Shown here: positions 8,358 through 15,439 of the stretch, one piece after another
Layout of the letters: each line of letters starts with the position of its first letter
Numbering within the stretch: position 1 is the first letter of the stretch
Source of the DNA: Schleiferiaceae bacterium
GTDB taxonomy: Bacteria; Bacteroidota; Bacteroidia; Flavobacteriales; Schleiferiaceae
NCBI GenBank assembly: GCA_030831045.1
Contig: JAURMB010000085.1
Location: 1 to 29,605 of the forward strand
Reading direction: 5' to 3'
DNA: 29,605 nucleotides
Translations under genes and position numbers: made by a program
Notes under the pieces: model-generated
What the model was told of the DNA's origin: nothing
Databases searched by the model: none
Seen by the model: only the letters and a program-made list of their open reading frames with translations

Positions 8358-10609
8358 TGCCCGGCAGATGGATTCCGCTCACCCGGACCGTTGGCCGGAA
8401 AGCCATTAAATTGCCGCCAGAGCTCAAACCACATGGGCACGTCGTTAAGCAGCAAGGTTGCCGTTACGTGGGTCCCTGGTCGTGCATTGGTTGGCCACGG
8501 TTCCGTGGGCTCGAGCACGACGGCAAAACGTCCTTCGGCGTCAGCCTGCGAGGCGATGTAGCGGATTTTGGCCGAAAAAAGGCCGACGCTGGATCGGGGC
8601 CAACCCGGTATTTGAAGGATGGGCCAACCGTCTAGGGCGCAAAGCGCAGAATCCCCTACCGACAGCAACGGCACATCAAAGGGCTCAACCTTGGCCATCA
8701 CGACCGTCGGCGCCCCCTCCGGTGCCAAGTACAGCAGCGGTTGGTCTTTTTTAACCGAAGCGCCCGGGGCCACGTAGCTCAACTGAACGACAAATCCGTC
8801 GCGCGGCGCCAGCAGCGCACGGTTACCTTGGCGGCGCTGAACTCCGCCTACCTTGATTTGCGCATCGGCCAGTGCATTTTGAGCGCTGGCCATATCTGCG
8901 GCGGCAGCGGCGCGTTCGCTGCGCAGTTTCGCAATTTTCTCTTGCCATTCCGCGGACTTGCTTCGGGCGTTTAGGCGCGACGATTGCCAGTCTTGTTCGG
9001 TAAACTCCGCTTTAGATCGGGCCTCCTGAGCTTTGGTTTGGCGCTGCTCCCACTCGAGGCGACTCAAAGCACCCCAACGGAACAAGCTGTCGGCTCGCTG
9101 CGCCTGCAAGCCCGCATAGCGTGCCTCAAGGGCTGCCGCCTGGTACTTCGCGCTGTCGGCGCGGACTTTGCGCCAGGCCGCCGCAATCTGCAGGGGCATC
9201 GCGGCTTGAGCCTGCTGAATTTGTACCTCAAGAGCAGAAATTTTTTGTCGGTATCCGTCTACGGCGTTTGATTTGGCATCCCGGCCCAGCTCCGTATTGC
9301 TCAGCACGTTGGGGTCCATGTACTCCGTTTTGGTTTCTTCGAGCAACGCCAGCGTGTCGCCTTGCTTGACCGCATCCCCTTCGCGTACGAGCCATGCAGC
9401 CAGTCGGCCGTCTTCGGCCATCGCCAAGGGCATCATGCGGTCCATTGGGTCGTCAAATACCAGCGAGCCCTCCGTGGCCACGGTTTGGGTCCACGGTAAA
9501 AAGAACGAAAGCACGACAAAAACCGAAACGGCCACAATCCAACGCCGCGGACGCACCCACTGATCCGTAGCCCGAGTTTCCATGCAAATCTGGCGAAGTT
9601 CCTCAGGTATGTCGGCGTGTTCAATATCAAAGTCGCTGAACGCCTGAGGCTTGAGGTCGCGGGTCCAAAAGGCCTTGTCGAGTTTGACGACCGAAGTGAG
9701 CATATCAAACAGCGATTCCGCGCTCGAAACGAGTTTTTCAAGGCTCGTCAAAATGGTTAAAAAGATGATTTCAACCGCAACAAATTGACCGATTGATACG
9801 CTTCGGTCGACCACGAGCCATCCGCCCGCAATGAGCAGTAAGGCCGTAAAAGCAAGGCGAAGGCCGACCATGATGGAATTCATGCGGTAGACGACCCTAA
9901 AGTGGTCCTGGCGGTTGCGCAAGTAGCCCACGAGCAGCCGCGAAACCGACGCGTAGGGGGGCGGAGAATTCGGCGCACCCGATCGCTCGCGCGCGAAGTG
10001 CTCAATCTGGTCAACGATACGGTACTTCTCGGAACTTTCGTCGATGCTGTACCCGAGTCCGCGCGAAAACCCGATGCGAATCATAATGCCTGCAATACCC
10101 AAAATCAGAAACGAAACCGCCACGAACATAAAGTCGTACAGCATCAGGAGCAAAAAGCCAAAAAGCAGCTGTAGGATGGCCGCTGAGGCCGTTACCAAAA
10201 TTTTTGGCAGTTCTTTTTGAATGGTAATGGTATCAAAAAACCGGTGGACGCGCTCGTACCAGGTCTTTTGGTCTTCTTCGGGCACCACCGCCGGCATGAC
10301 CGACATAAAGTAGGTGGCGCTGCGCACGAATATGCGCTGCTGAACCCACTCCGAAAGGCGCATTTGGAACAGCCCAAAAAGACCCATAAACAAGCTAGAA
10401 ACCACCACCAACACCGTAAGAATCAGCCAGGTTGACGACAATCGGCCGCCCATTAGCTGCCCTACAAGCGCTTGAACACCTAGGGGCAGCATCAAGCTAA
10501 ATGCGCCACTGAGAACGGCAAACGAAAGGATGCGCAAAATGTCTTTGCGATCCCACTGAAGCAAGGAAAAGAGGCGCTGAAACGCTTCTGACGATTTGGT
10601 TTTTGCCAT
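8354..10609 (-). CDS. ABC-exporter membrane domain fused to HlyD-type adaptor, no ATPase domain
   Basis: A 751-residue inner-membrane/periplasmic protein. Residues about 1-315 resemble the transmembrane domain of a type-I ABC exporter, with hydrophobic segments near 28-50, 60-80, 139-158, 160-180, 250-267 and 275-290 and the usual cytoplasmic helix loops. A linker (316-354) replaces the nucleotide-binding domain: no Walker A, LSGGQ or Walker B is found. One further membrane helix at 356-372 leads to a membrane fusion protein: first lipoyl half (397-425, with EGDAVKQGDTL), coiled-coil hairpin (440-590), second lipoyl half (595-630, with APRDGFV) and beta-barrel (635-720). It sits between a DUF481 gene and TolC. 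How export is energised is unclear; an ATPase might act in trans. Confidence 0.85.
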   Translation of the reverse strand: MAKTKSSEAFQRLFSLLQWDRKDILRILSFAVLSGAFSLMLPLGVQALVGQLMGGRLSSTWLILTVLVVVSSLFMGLFGLFQMRLSEWVQQRIFVRSATYFMSVMPAVVPEEDQKTWYERVHRFFDTITIQKELPKILVTASAAILQLLFGFLLLMLYDFMFVAVSFLILGIAGIMIRIGFSRGLGYSIDESSEKYRIVDQIEHFARERSGAPNSPPPYASVSRLLVGYLRNRQDHFRVVYRMNSIMVGLRLAFTALLLIAGGWLVVDRSVSIGQFVAVEIIFLTILTSLEKLVSSAESLFDMLTSVVKLDKAFWTRDLKPQAFSDFDIEHADIPEELRQICMETRATDQWVRPRRWIVAVSVFVVLSFFLPWTQTVATEGSLVFDDPMDRMMPLAMAEDGRLAAWLVREGDAVKQGDTLALLEETKTEYMDPNVLSNTELGRDAKSNAVDGYRQKISALEVQIQQAQAAMPLQIAAAWRKVRADSAKYQAAALEARYAGLQAQRADSLFRWGALSRLEWEQRQTKAQEARSKAEFTEQDWQSSRLNARSKSAEWQEKIAKLRSERAAAAADMASAQNALADAQIKVGGVQRRQGNRALLAPRDGFVVQLSYVAPGASVKKDQPLLYLAPEGAPTVVMAKVEPFDVPLLSVGDSALCALDGWPILQIPGWPRSSVGLFSAKIRYIASQADAEGRFAVVLEPTEPWPTNARPGTHVTATLLLNDVPMWFELWRQFNGFPANGPGERNPSAGQ

Positions 10610-10643
10610 GCCGCCGCTTGTACCAAACAGCGTGCCGTGTCAG

Positions 10644-11408
10644 CTAGAACTTCCAGCTTAGGCCCGTCGTGCTGTACAAGGTGAATTGAGGAACGTCTGT
10701 TCCAGCCGGATAAGCGTCGTAGTTCAATTGCCCAATAACCACCAGACTTAAATCGGGCCGCAAGGGCGCGGAGAGCCGCGAATTTATCATGGCCCGAATG
10801 TCTTCAAATCGCCCAAATCGGGGCTGGTAGTAGGCCACGGTGGTCCAGCGCCACTGATCCCACTGCCGATCCAAGCTGACGTAGGTGTTCAACCGAAGGG
10901 CGTGGTCCGTTTTGGCTGAAAACGACTCAACGTCGTACTCGTACATGAGCAACGGGTTAATGTACAGCTTGACCCCCGGCGCCGAAATCGCGGTGTAGCG
11001 CGGGCCACCCCCAAGGTTAAAGCGCCGCGCGATGCGCATCGGCAAGTTGCTCTGCCACTCCACAAAATACTCCGCCGTGATTTTCTCGTTGTAGATGCGG
11101 TTGTACCGTACATGAAGCATTCCGTTTCGCTCAAAGTCAAACTTGCTGTCGCCCAGCCGGGTTGCCCAGTTGGCGCTGGCGATTCCGTACCAAACGTGGT
11201 CGTCAACCCGGCGCGTCGCATTGACCGAGCCGTTGAGCTTGAGCAGAAGGGCTTGCGTACCCCCGAGGTAAAAACCTCCGTCAACCCGGCCGTGAACATC
11301 TTCGGTCGTATCCTGCTCGGCGGGACCGCGCATGGCTTCGACGTTAACGATTTGTGCGCGGAGCACCGACGACCAAAGTCCGATAGCGGCGAGCATCCAG
11401 AGTTTCAT
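10644..11408 (-). CDS. DUF481 family outer-membrane protein
   Basis: A 254-residue exported protein with a signal peptide (MKLWMLAAIGLWSSVLRA, cleavage near AQ). The rest is rich in amphipathic beta-strands with alternating aromatic residues, ending in WKF as expected for an outer-membrane barrel. The pattern DGGFYLGGTQ...NGSVNAT...GIASANWATRL...RYNRIYNEKITAEYFVEWQ...GGGPRY fits the DUF481/YdiY-like family. It is the first gene of the export operon, 34 bases ahead of the ABC-adaptor fusion, and has its own promoter box. Its role is unknown; it might assist or stabilise the exporter at the outer membrane. Confidence 0.8.
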   Translation of the reverse strand: MKLWMLAAIGLWSSVLRAQIVNVEAMRGPAEQDTTEDVHGRVDGGFYLGGTQALLLKLNGSVNATRRVDDHVWYGIASANWATRLGDSKFDFERNGMLHVRYNRIYNEKITAEYFVEWQSNLPMRIARRFNLGGGPRYTAISAPGVKLYINPLLMYEYDVESFSAKTDHALRLNTYVSLDRQWDQWRWTTVAYYQPRFGRFEDIRAMINSRLSAPLRPDLSLVVIGQLNYDAYPAGTDVPQFTLYSTTGLSWKF

Positions 11409-11412
11409 GCGT

Positions 11413-11420
11413 CAAAAGTA
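11413..11420 (-). promoter_or_regulatory. -7 box of export operon (DUF481 gene)
   Basis: TACTTTTG fully matches TAnnTTTG and ends 4 bases before the ATG at 11408, predicting a transcript that starts at the start codon. It is divergent from the box at 11439-11446, 18 bases away. Confidence 0.65.
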
Positions 11421-11438
11421 CCTAAATCATGCGGCGCG

Positions 11439-11446
11439 TATGTTTG
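11439..11446 (+). promoter_or_regulatory. -7 box of secreted protein gene
   Basis: TATGTTTG fully matches TAnnTTTG and ends 4 bases before the ATG at 11451. This fixes the start at 11451 even though the reading frame stays open upstream through the neighbouring gene. Confidence 0.65.
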
Positions 11447-11450
11447 CATT

Positions 11451-12044
11451 ATGCTTGCAACCCGAATTTTTACTGCTTTCTTGGCGCTGAGCGCCCCGGC
11501 CTTTGGGCAATCTGACGACCTCCAGCAGCGCATCAAAGGCTTTCAATCGGAATTAGCTGCAACCTATGCGGTAAAAACGCTTAACCTTCAGGGCGAATCT
11601 TTAGGGGCCCTCGAAAAAGAGGAGCCCGCCTTTCAAACCCACTTCAAGCTGGAGGCCAAAGAAAAAAGCGAGGACAACCTCGGCCGCAGCACCAAGCTGA
11701 ACGTTCACGTACGGGTGTTTGAATTTGCATCGACCGACGACCTCAACTGGGCCATGAAACGTTGGATGCCTGACTTCATCGACCACAATGCCGTTAAGCC
11801 TGGACGCGACTCCAAAACCCTACCGCATGCCGATCCGGCACTGGTCGTGATCGAAGGCACGGTGATCACGGTTCTAACCTTTCCCTGCAGCCAGTTTGAT
11901 TTAGACCGCTTTCGTACGTGGCGCAAGCACCTGCTGACCTACTTTGGCGGGGCTTCATCAGTCGTTATTGAAGTTCAGGGCTGCGAAGGCCCATTGCTTT
12001 GGACCAAGAATGCTCCGGACCCCAAGGATCGGACGTGGAAGTAG
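11451..12044 (+). CDS. Secreted protein of unknown function
   Basis: I do not recognise this 197-residue protein. It begins with a clear signal peptide (MLATRIFTAFLALSAPAFG, then QSDD), so it should be periplasmic or surface-exposed. The mature part is mixed alpha/beta and charged, with two Cys (FPCSQFD and VQGCEGP) that could pair, and no membrane segment or catalytic motif. The open frame extends far upstream, but the start at 11451 is supported by the signal peptide and a perfect -7 box. It diverges from the export operon with a 42-base gap and overlaps the 3' end of the ComM-like gene by 80 bases. Confidence 0.75.
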   Translation: MLATRIFTAFLALSAPAFGQSDDLQQRIKGFQSELAATYAVKTLNLQGESLGALEKEEPAFQTHFKLEAKEKSEDNLGRSTKLNVHVRVFEFASTDDLNWAMKRWMPDFIDHNAVKPGRDSKTLPHADPALVVIEGTVITVLTFPCSQFDLDRFRTWRKHLLTYFGGASSVVIEVQGCEGPLLWTKNAPDPKDRTWK

Positions 12045-13380
12045 TGCGGAACTGGCTCGAATGAAACGAGATCGCGAGCCACGCGTCGTGTGCCGTCACG
12101 CGGCTGCGCTGGCTCCAATCGGCCGAAGTTCGGGCCACCCGCATGGCATGGTGCAGCGCCCGAAGCCCCAGCCCACTCTTTTTGTGCCAGCTTTGCATGG
12201 TTTCGAGGGCGTCTCGCGAAAATCCAGCATCTAAGCCAAAGAACTCTACCGGCATCGCGCCGTTGCCCATCCAAGGACCCCGATTGCGCTGCACGTCTAC
12301 CGCATGGCGCAGTTTAAAAACCAATTCATCCCAAGGGACTGAAATTCGTTCGTCGCGCATCGAAAGGGCCAGGGCAATATGGAACCGATCAAGAAACGGC
12401 GCCGAAAACCGTTCTTGGTAGCGGGAGATTCGGTTGGTGGAGCAGGTGCATTTGACGTGCTCGTGCCCCGTGAACCCGCAAGGACAAGGATTAGTTGCCC
12501 CAATCACTAGCGGGCTTGGCGGCGCTTCGCGCGCCCACAATGCCTCCATAGGTTTGCGCAGACCCTCAAGCGTGCGAACGGGCATTTCGCCCAGTTCGTC
12601 AAGAAAAAGAACTCCGGAGCCCGCCGCCCAAAATGCGCCGTTTACCCCGACGAGCTGCACCGGAGTGAGGCTTGATGGAGGTTCCACGTACGGCGTATTG
12701 GGTTCTACTGCGCTGCGAAGCAGGTGAACCGCGCGCGCAAATTCCGTTTTACCAACACCCGGGGCACCATGCAAAAACGCGGGGTGGCGACCGGCCGCGA
12801 CAAGTCCAAGAGCCGTGACGGCCTTGGGGCTAAGCTCCAGGCTCGGCCACGTCGGAATTGTACGAATTCGCGCCGGTACTTCAGCGTCCTCGATGGGATG
12901 TCCCGAACGTACCACGGCGAGCACTTCGGCCAACGTCCGCACTGGGGACCACAGGGGACCTTGCTGCTTCCATGCGGCGGAACTCGGATAAATAAACAGT
13001 CCCTCATCCCCGGGCGGAGCGGGGCGATCCTGGTCAACCCAACTCACGCGGGACTTGAGGTCTAAGGTTCCGACCGCACAAACGCCGTCTCGAAACGGAA
13101 TCTGCCCCGAAGCCATAAGAACCCCCAACGCAATGGGCAGGTCCATGGAGCTACCCAACTGCCACGGGCGTGACGGGTGAAAGGAAACGGTGATGCGCTT
13201 TCCGGGCCACTTGGCGCCCACCTCAAGGAGGGCCGCGTGGATTCGGTTAGGCGCCTCGCGAACCGTTGGATCGCGGGTTCCGACCATGTGAAACGAAAAT
13301 CCCGGCGTAGCCGCGACGTCAATGCGCAGCTCGTGCCAGCGGGCCTCGGCCCATACCCAAGTCAATAATGAAACTACCAT
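11965..13380 (-). CDS. comM: ComM/YifB-family Mg-chelatase-like ATPase, divergent
   Basis: A 471-residue AAA+ protein. The family is a helicase promoting branch migration during natural transformation. Domains in order: a Lon-protease-like N-terminal domain (DLPIALGVLMASGQI at 80-94), the AAA+ core with Walker A GAPGVGKT (205-212), Walker B VLFLDE (257-262) and the Cys-rich NPCPCG...CTC segment, then the C-terminal Mg-chelatase helical domain. The family's PFRxPHHT block between Walker A and B is replaced by unrelated residues and the loop before NPCPCG is shortened. The start at 13380 is chosen from the family N-terminus and a nearby promoter box. The last 26 or so residues are antisense to the secreted protein gene and look like an added tail. 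Confidence 0.85.
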   Translation of the reverse strand: MVVSLLTWVWAEARWHELRIDVAATPGFSFHMVGTRDPTVREAPNRIHAALLEVGAKWPGKRITVSFHPSRPWQLGSSMDLPIALGVLMASGQIPFRDGVCAVGTLDLKSRVSWVDQDRPAPPGDEGLFIYPSSAAWKQQGPLWSPVRTLAEVLAVVRSGHPIEDAEVPARIRTIPTWPSLELSPKAVTALGLVAAGRHPAFLHGAPGVGKTEFARAVHLLRSAVEPNTPYVEPPSSLTPVQLVGVNGAFWAAGSGVLFLDELGEMPVRTLEGLRKPMEALWAREAPPSPLVIGATNPCPCGFTGHEHVKCTCSTNRISRYQERFSAPFLDRFHIALALSMRDERISVPWDELVFKLRHAVDVQRNRGPWMGNGAMPVEFFGLDAGFSRDALETMQSWHKKSGLGLRALHHAMRVARTSADWSQRSRVTAHDAWLAISFHSSQFRTTSTSDPWGPEHSWSKAMGLRSPELQ

Positions 13381-13384
13381 GGCG

Positions 13385-13392
13385 CAAACCAA
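13385..13392 (-). promoter_or_regulatory. -7 box of comM-like gene
   Basis: TTGGTTTG differs from TAnnTTTG at one position and ends 4 bases before the ATG at 13380. Its spacing equals that of the other start-proximal boxes. Confidence 0.45.
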
Positions 13393-13460
13393 CGCCCCCA
13401 TCACTGGGGCAGTCGGTAGCAAATGGATTTAGTCGTTTAGTTCGGATCGCTCCTGCGCCT

Positions 13461-13865
13461 TCACTCCTCTAAGCCCCACGAACGCTGAAGTTCTGGATTG
13501 AGGAACACGTGGCTGTACACGAGCAGGTCCGCAGACTGAAACAGCGCGTAGCCATTGAGTTCCAAATGGTAGTCCACCTCAGACTCTACACTGCGCAGCA
13601 CCCAGCGCTTTTGGCCCTTATTCCACAGAAAAACGCCCAACTCCTCGGCCGAATCGGGCACGGGCTTGAACTTCACAATATCCCATTCATACAAATGCGT
13701 GCGGTGGCGGTCCCGCAAACCCACCGCCTCGTCGACGTGCTCGTACTCCAACGGCTTACCGGTCCACCAAAAACCGTCGGGCGAATAAAAATCCGTGCCT
13801 TCAATCCTTCGCAGATACCCCACGACGCGTTCACCGACGCGCAGTCGGTAGCGATGCTCCATCAT
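13461..13865 (-). CDS. YopX-like small protein
   Basis: A 134-residue cytoplasmic protein with no signal or membrane segment. The central VGLRDRHRTHLYEWDIVKF closely follows the YopX consensus GLxDKxGxxIYEGDIVxF, and the end (LLVYSHVFLNPEL) fits the family's VIGNIxENPEL motif, so I infer the YopX-like beta-barrel fold. The diagnostic EGD is EWD here. Such proteins are usually encoded by phages and plasmids, with no clear biochemical role. This one lies 37 bases after the glycosyltransferase on the same strand, perhaps the last gene of the long operon. Either of two adjacent ATG codons may be the start. Confidence 0.65.
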   Translation of the reverse strand: MMEHRYRLRVGERVVGYLRRIEGTDFYSPDGFWWTGKPLEYEHVDEAVGLRDRHRTHLYEWDIVKFKPVPDSAEELGVFLWNKGQKRWVLRSVESEVDYHLELNGYALFQSADLLVYSHVFLNPELQRSWGLEE

Positions 13866-13902
13866 TACTTAGGTAACCCCCAAGCGCCAAAATTGTTGCG
13901 TA

Positions 13903-14853
13903 CTACACCCCCAATCGCTTCAACGCCAACCGAACGGTGTCTGCGCTGAGTTCCGCACGGCAGGCCCAGTCCCCGCGGCGGCACCCATCGGACCCTAAAA
14001 TGCTGCAGGGCTGGCAGTCCAAACGTGGCTCAGTTGCCAAGTGCTCCACCGGACCGGGCGCAGCGAACCCTCCCGCCGGATGCGTTCCCGCCCAAAGGGC
14101 CACGGCCGGAACCTGGTACCGATAAGCCAAATGCTGCGCCGCCGAATCGCACACAACCGCGGCCCGAGCCCGGCGCCACAGCGCATCCTCCTCGTGGGCG
14201 GAACACCCGACAGCCGACGCAAAACCTTTGGGGGTACGGTCGCTTGGACCCCCAAGAAACACCACCTCGTAGCCTTCATCTTGAAGTTGCCGTCCCAGCC
14301 GGGATGCCTCGTCCAACGGCCACCGCTTGGATTCGCGGCTCGCATGGGGCGCCACGAGAATCAGATTTTCGCGCGGCGCAGGGGCTTCCAAAGCGCGGAC
14401 ACTCGGCCACCCTAACTCCTCCAACGCCACCTTGTGAAGATCGTAGGCGTTGGGAACCTCCTGCGTTCCTCCGGCAAGGAGTGCTCTTCGCGCGGCCCGT
14501 GGCTTAACCACCTGACCGAAAGGGATTTGAAGTACGGCTGCGATCCAGCGGCTGCTTCGGGTGCGCACGTGGCTGTGGGCATCGTACCATTCGGTGAGGT
14601 CCGCCGAGCGCATCCAACCCCACCAAAACCACATCAGCGCAAAAAAGCGGCGGTAGGGCCCGCGGTCCACATCAAGCCCGTGCACGTCGATACCGGGGTG
14701 CGCCGGCAGGCGCTCCGCCCAACGCGGTCGGGTAAAAAGGGTGATGCGGTCGCCGTCCGTCACCGCCTGCGACAGCACCGAATGAAGCAAAACGACGTCG
14801 CCGAAGGCCGAAAACCGCACGACGCCGAGGTGGCGTTTAGCCCTGAGCCCCAT
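13903..14853 (-). CDS. Glycosyltransferase family 9 (heptosyltransferase-like)
   Basis: A 316-residue GT-B enzyme of the ADP-heptose:LPS heptosyltransferase family (GT9), probably adding a sugar to lipopolysaccharide core or another surface glycan at the inner face of the inner membrane. The N-terminal VVRFSAFGDVVLLHSVL matches the family's RxSAxGDVxxxxP opening. In the second half VAPHASRESKRWP, VFLGGPSD, AVVCDSAAQHLAYRYQVPAVALWAGTHP and the late CQPCSILGSDGCRRG Cys cluster match the donor-binding domain and typical C-terminus. It starts 17 bases inside the end of the DUF4254 gene, so the two are translationally linked. The donor sugar cannot be read from the sequence. Confidence 0.9.
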   Translation of the reverse strand: MGLRAKRHLGVVRFSAFGDVVLLHSVLSQAVTDGDRITLFTRPRWAERLPAHPGIDVHGLDVDRGPYRRFFALMWFWWGWMRSADLTEWYDAHSHVRTRSSRWIAAVLQIPFGQVVKPRAARRALLAGGTQEVPNAYDLHKVALEELGWPSVRALEAPAPRENLILVAPHASRESKRWPLDEASRLGRQLQDEGYEVVFLGGPSDRTPKGFASAVGCSAHEEDALWRRARAAVVCDSAAQHLAYRYQVPAVALWAGTHPAGGFAAPGPVEHLATEPRLDCQPCSILGSDGCRRGDWACRAELSADTVRLALKRLGV

Positions 14854-15439
14854 AAAGCGCCGGATTCGTTGCCGGATCGTTGTACAGCTTAAACTGGCGG
14901 TAGGGCGTGTAGCGCACCGAACCCGAAACCACCTCAGCCCAAAGTCCGGCGCAGGCGGTCATGAGGTCAACGTGCTGGGCGTCCGCCGCTTCAAGGCGCT
15001 GGCCGCACGCAGTCCGATGCGCGTCAAGGGCATCGCTTCGCTCAACTTCTGCGCGAAGGTGGTAGCGCTTGAGCTGCAAAATGCACAATCGATCAAGGGC
15101 CCAAGCAAGCGATTCGGTCCGCAACGCGCCGCCAACAGCAACCTCAGGCTGAAGTAGGGCCGCAAGGCGCACATCAAGGGCCTCGACGGCGTTGGTGCGT
15201 TCTTGGTTGAGGGCGTCAATTCGGCGTTTTATGGCCATCAACTGATCAGACGGCAGGTCGGTGCGCCGCACTTCGTCTTCGAGGTGCCACTGCACCGTGT
15301 CGATCCATGCCTTGGCGTACCAAGCTTGGTCCAGGCTGCCGGCTTTGTAGGCCGTCGGACACGGTGCGTCCCAGCGGTCGAGCACGTGGTAGTCTTCGAT
15401 GGCTGCCTCGAGCAGCGCAAGGATGCGTTCGAGCGTCAC
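14837..15439 (-). CDS. DUF4254 domain protein
   Basis: A 200-residue, mostly helical cytoplasmic protein with the DUF4254 pattern: WHLEDEVRR near residue 51, RRIDALNQERTNAVEALD in the middle and LCILQLKRYH later. It has no signal peptide or membrane segment. To my knowledge the family is largely confined to Bacteroidota, often beside GT9 glycosyltransferases, as here, so a role in surface-glycan synthesis is inferred from context only. It starts with GTG; the GTGA overlaps the dsbD stop by 4 bases. Its own end overlaps the glycosyltransferase start by 17 bases. Confidence 0.8.
   Translation of the reverse strand: MTLERILALLEAAIEDYHVLDRWDAPCPTAYKAGSLDQAWYAKAWIDTVQWHLEDEVRRTDLPSDQLMAIKRRIDALNQERTNAVEALDVRLAALLQPEVAVGGALRTESLAWALDRLCILQLKRYHLRAEVERSDALDAHRTACGQRLEAADAQHVDLMTACAGLWAEVVSGSVRYTPYRQFKLYNDPATNPALYGAQG

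Noticed and set aside
8354..10609. Fusion protein as an artefact of a lost stop or a missing ATPase segment
   Set aside because: The reading frame is continuous with a plausible linker and an adaptor membrane helix, and no ATPase fragment is found in any frame nearby.
11112..11450. Long N-terminal extension of the secreted protein
   Set aside because: This part is antisense to the DUF481 gene; a signal peptide and -7 box both point to ATG 11451.
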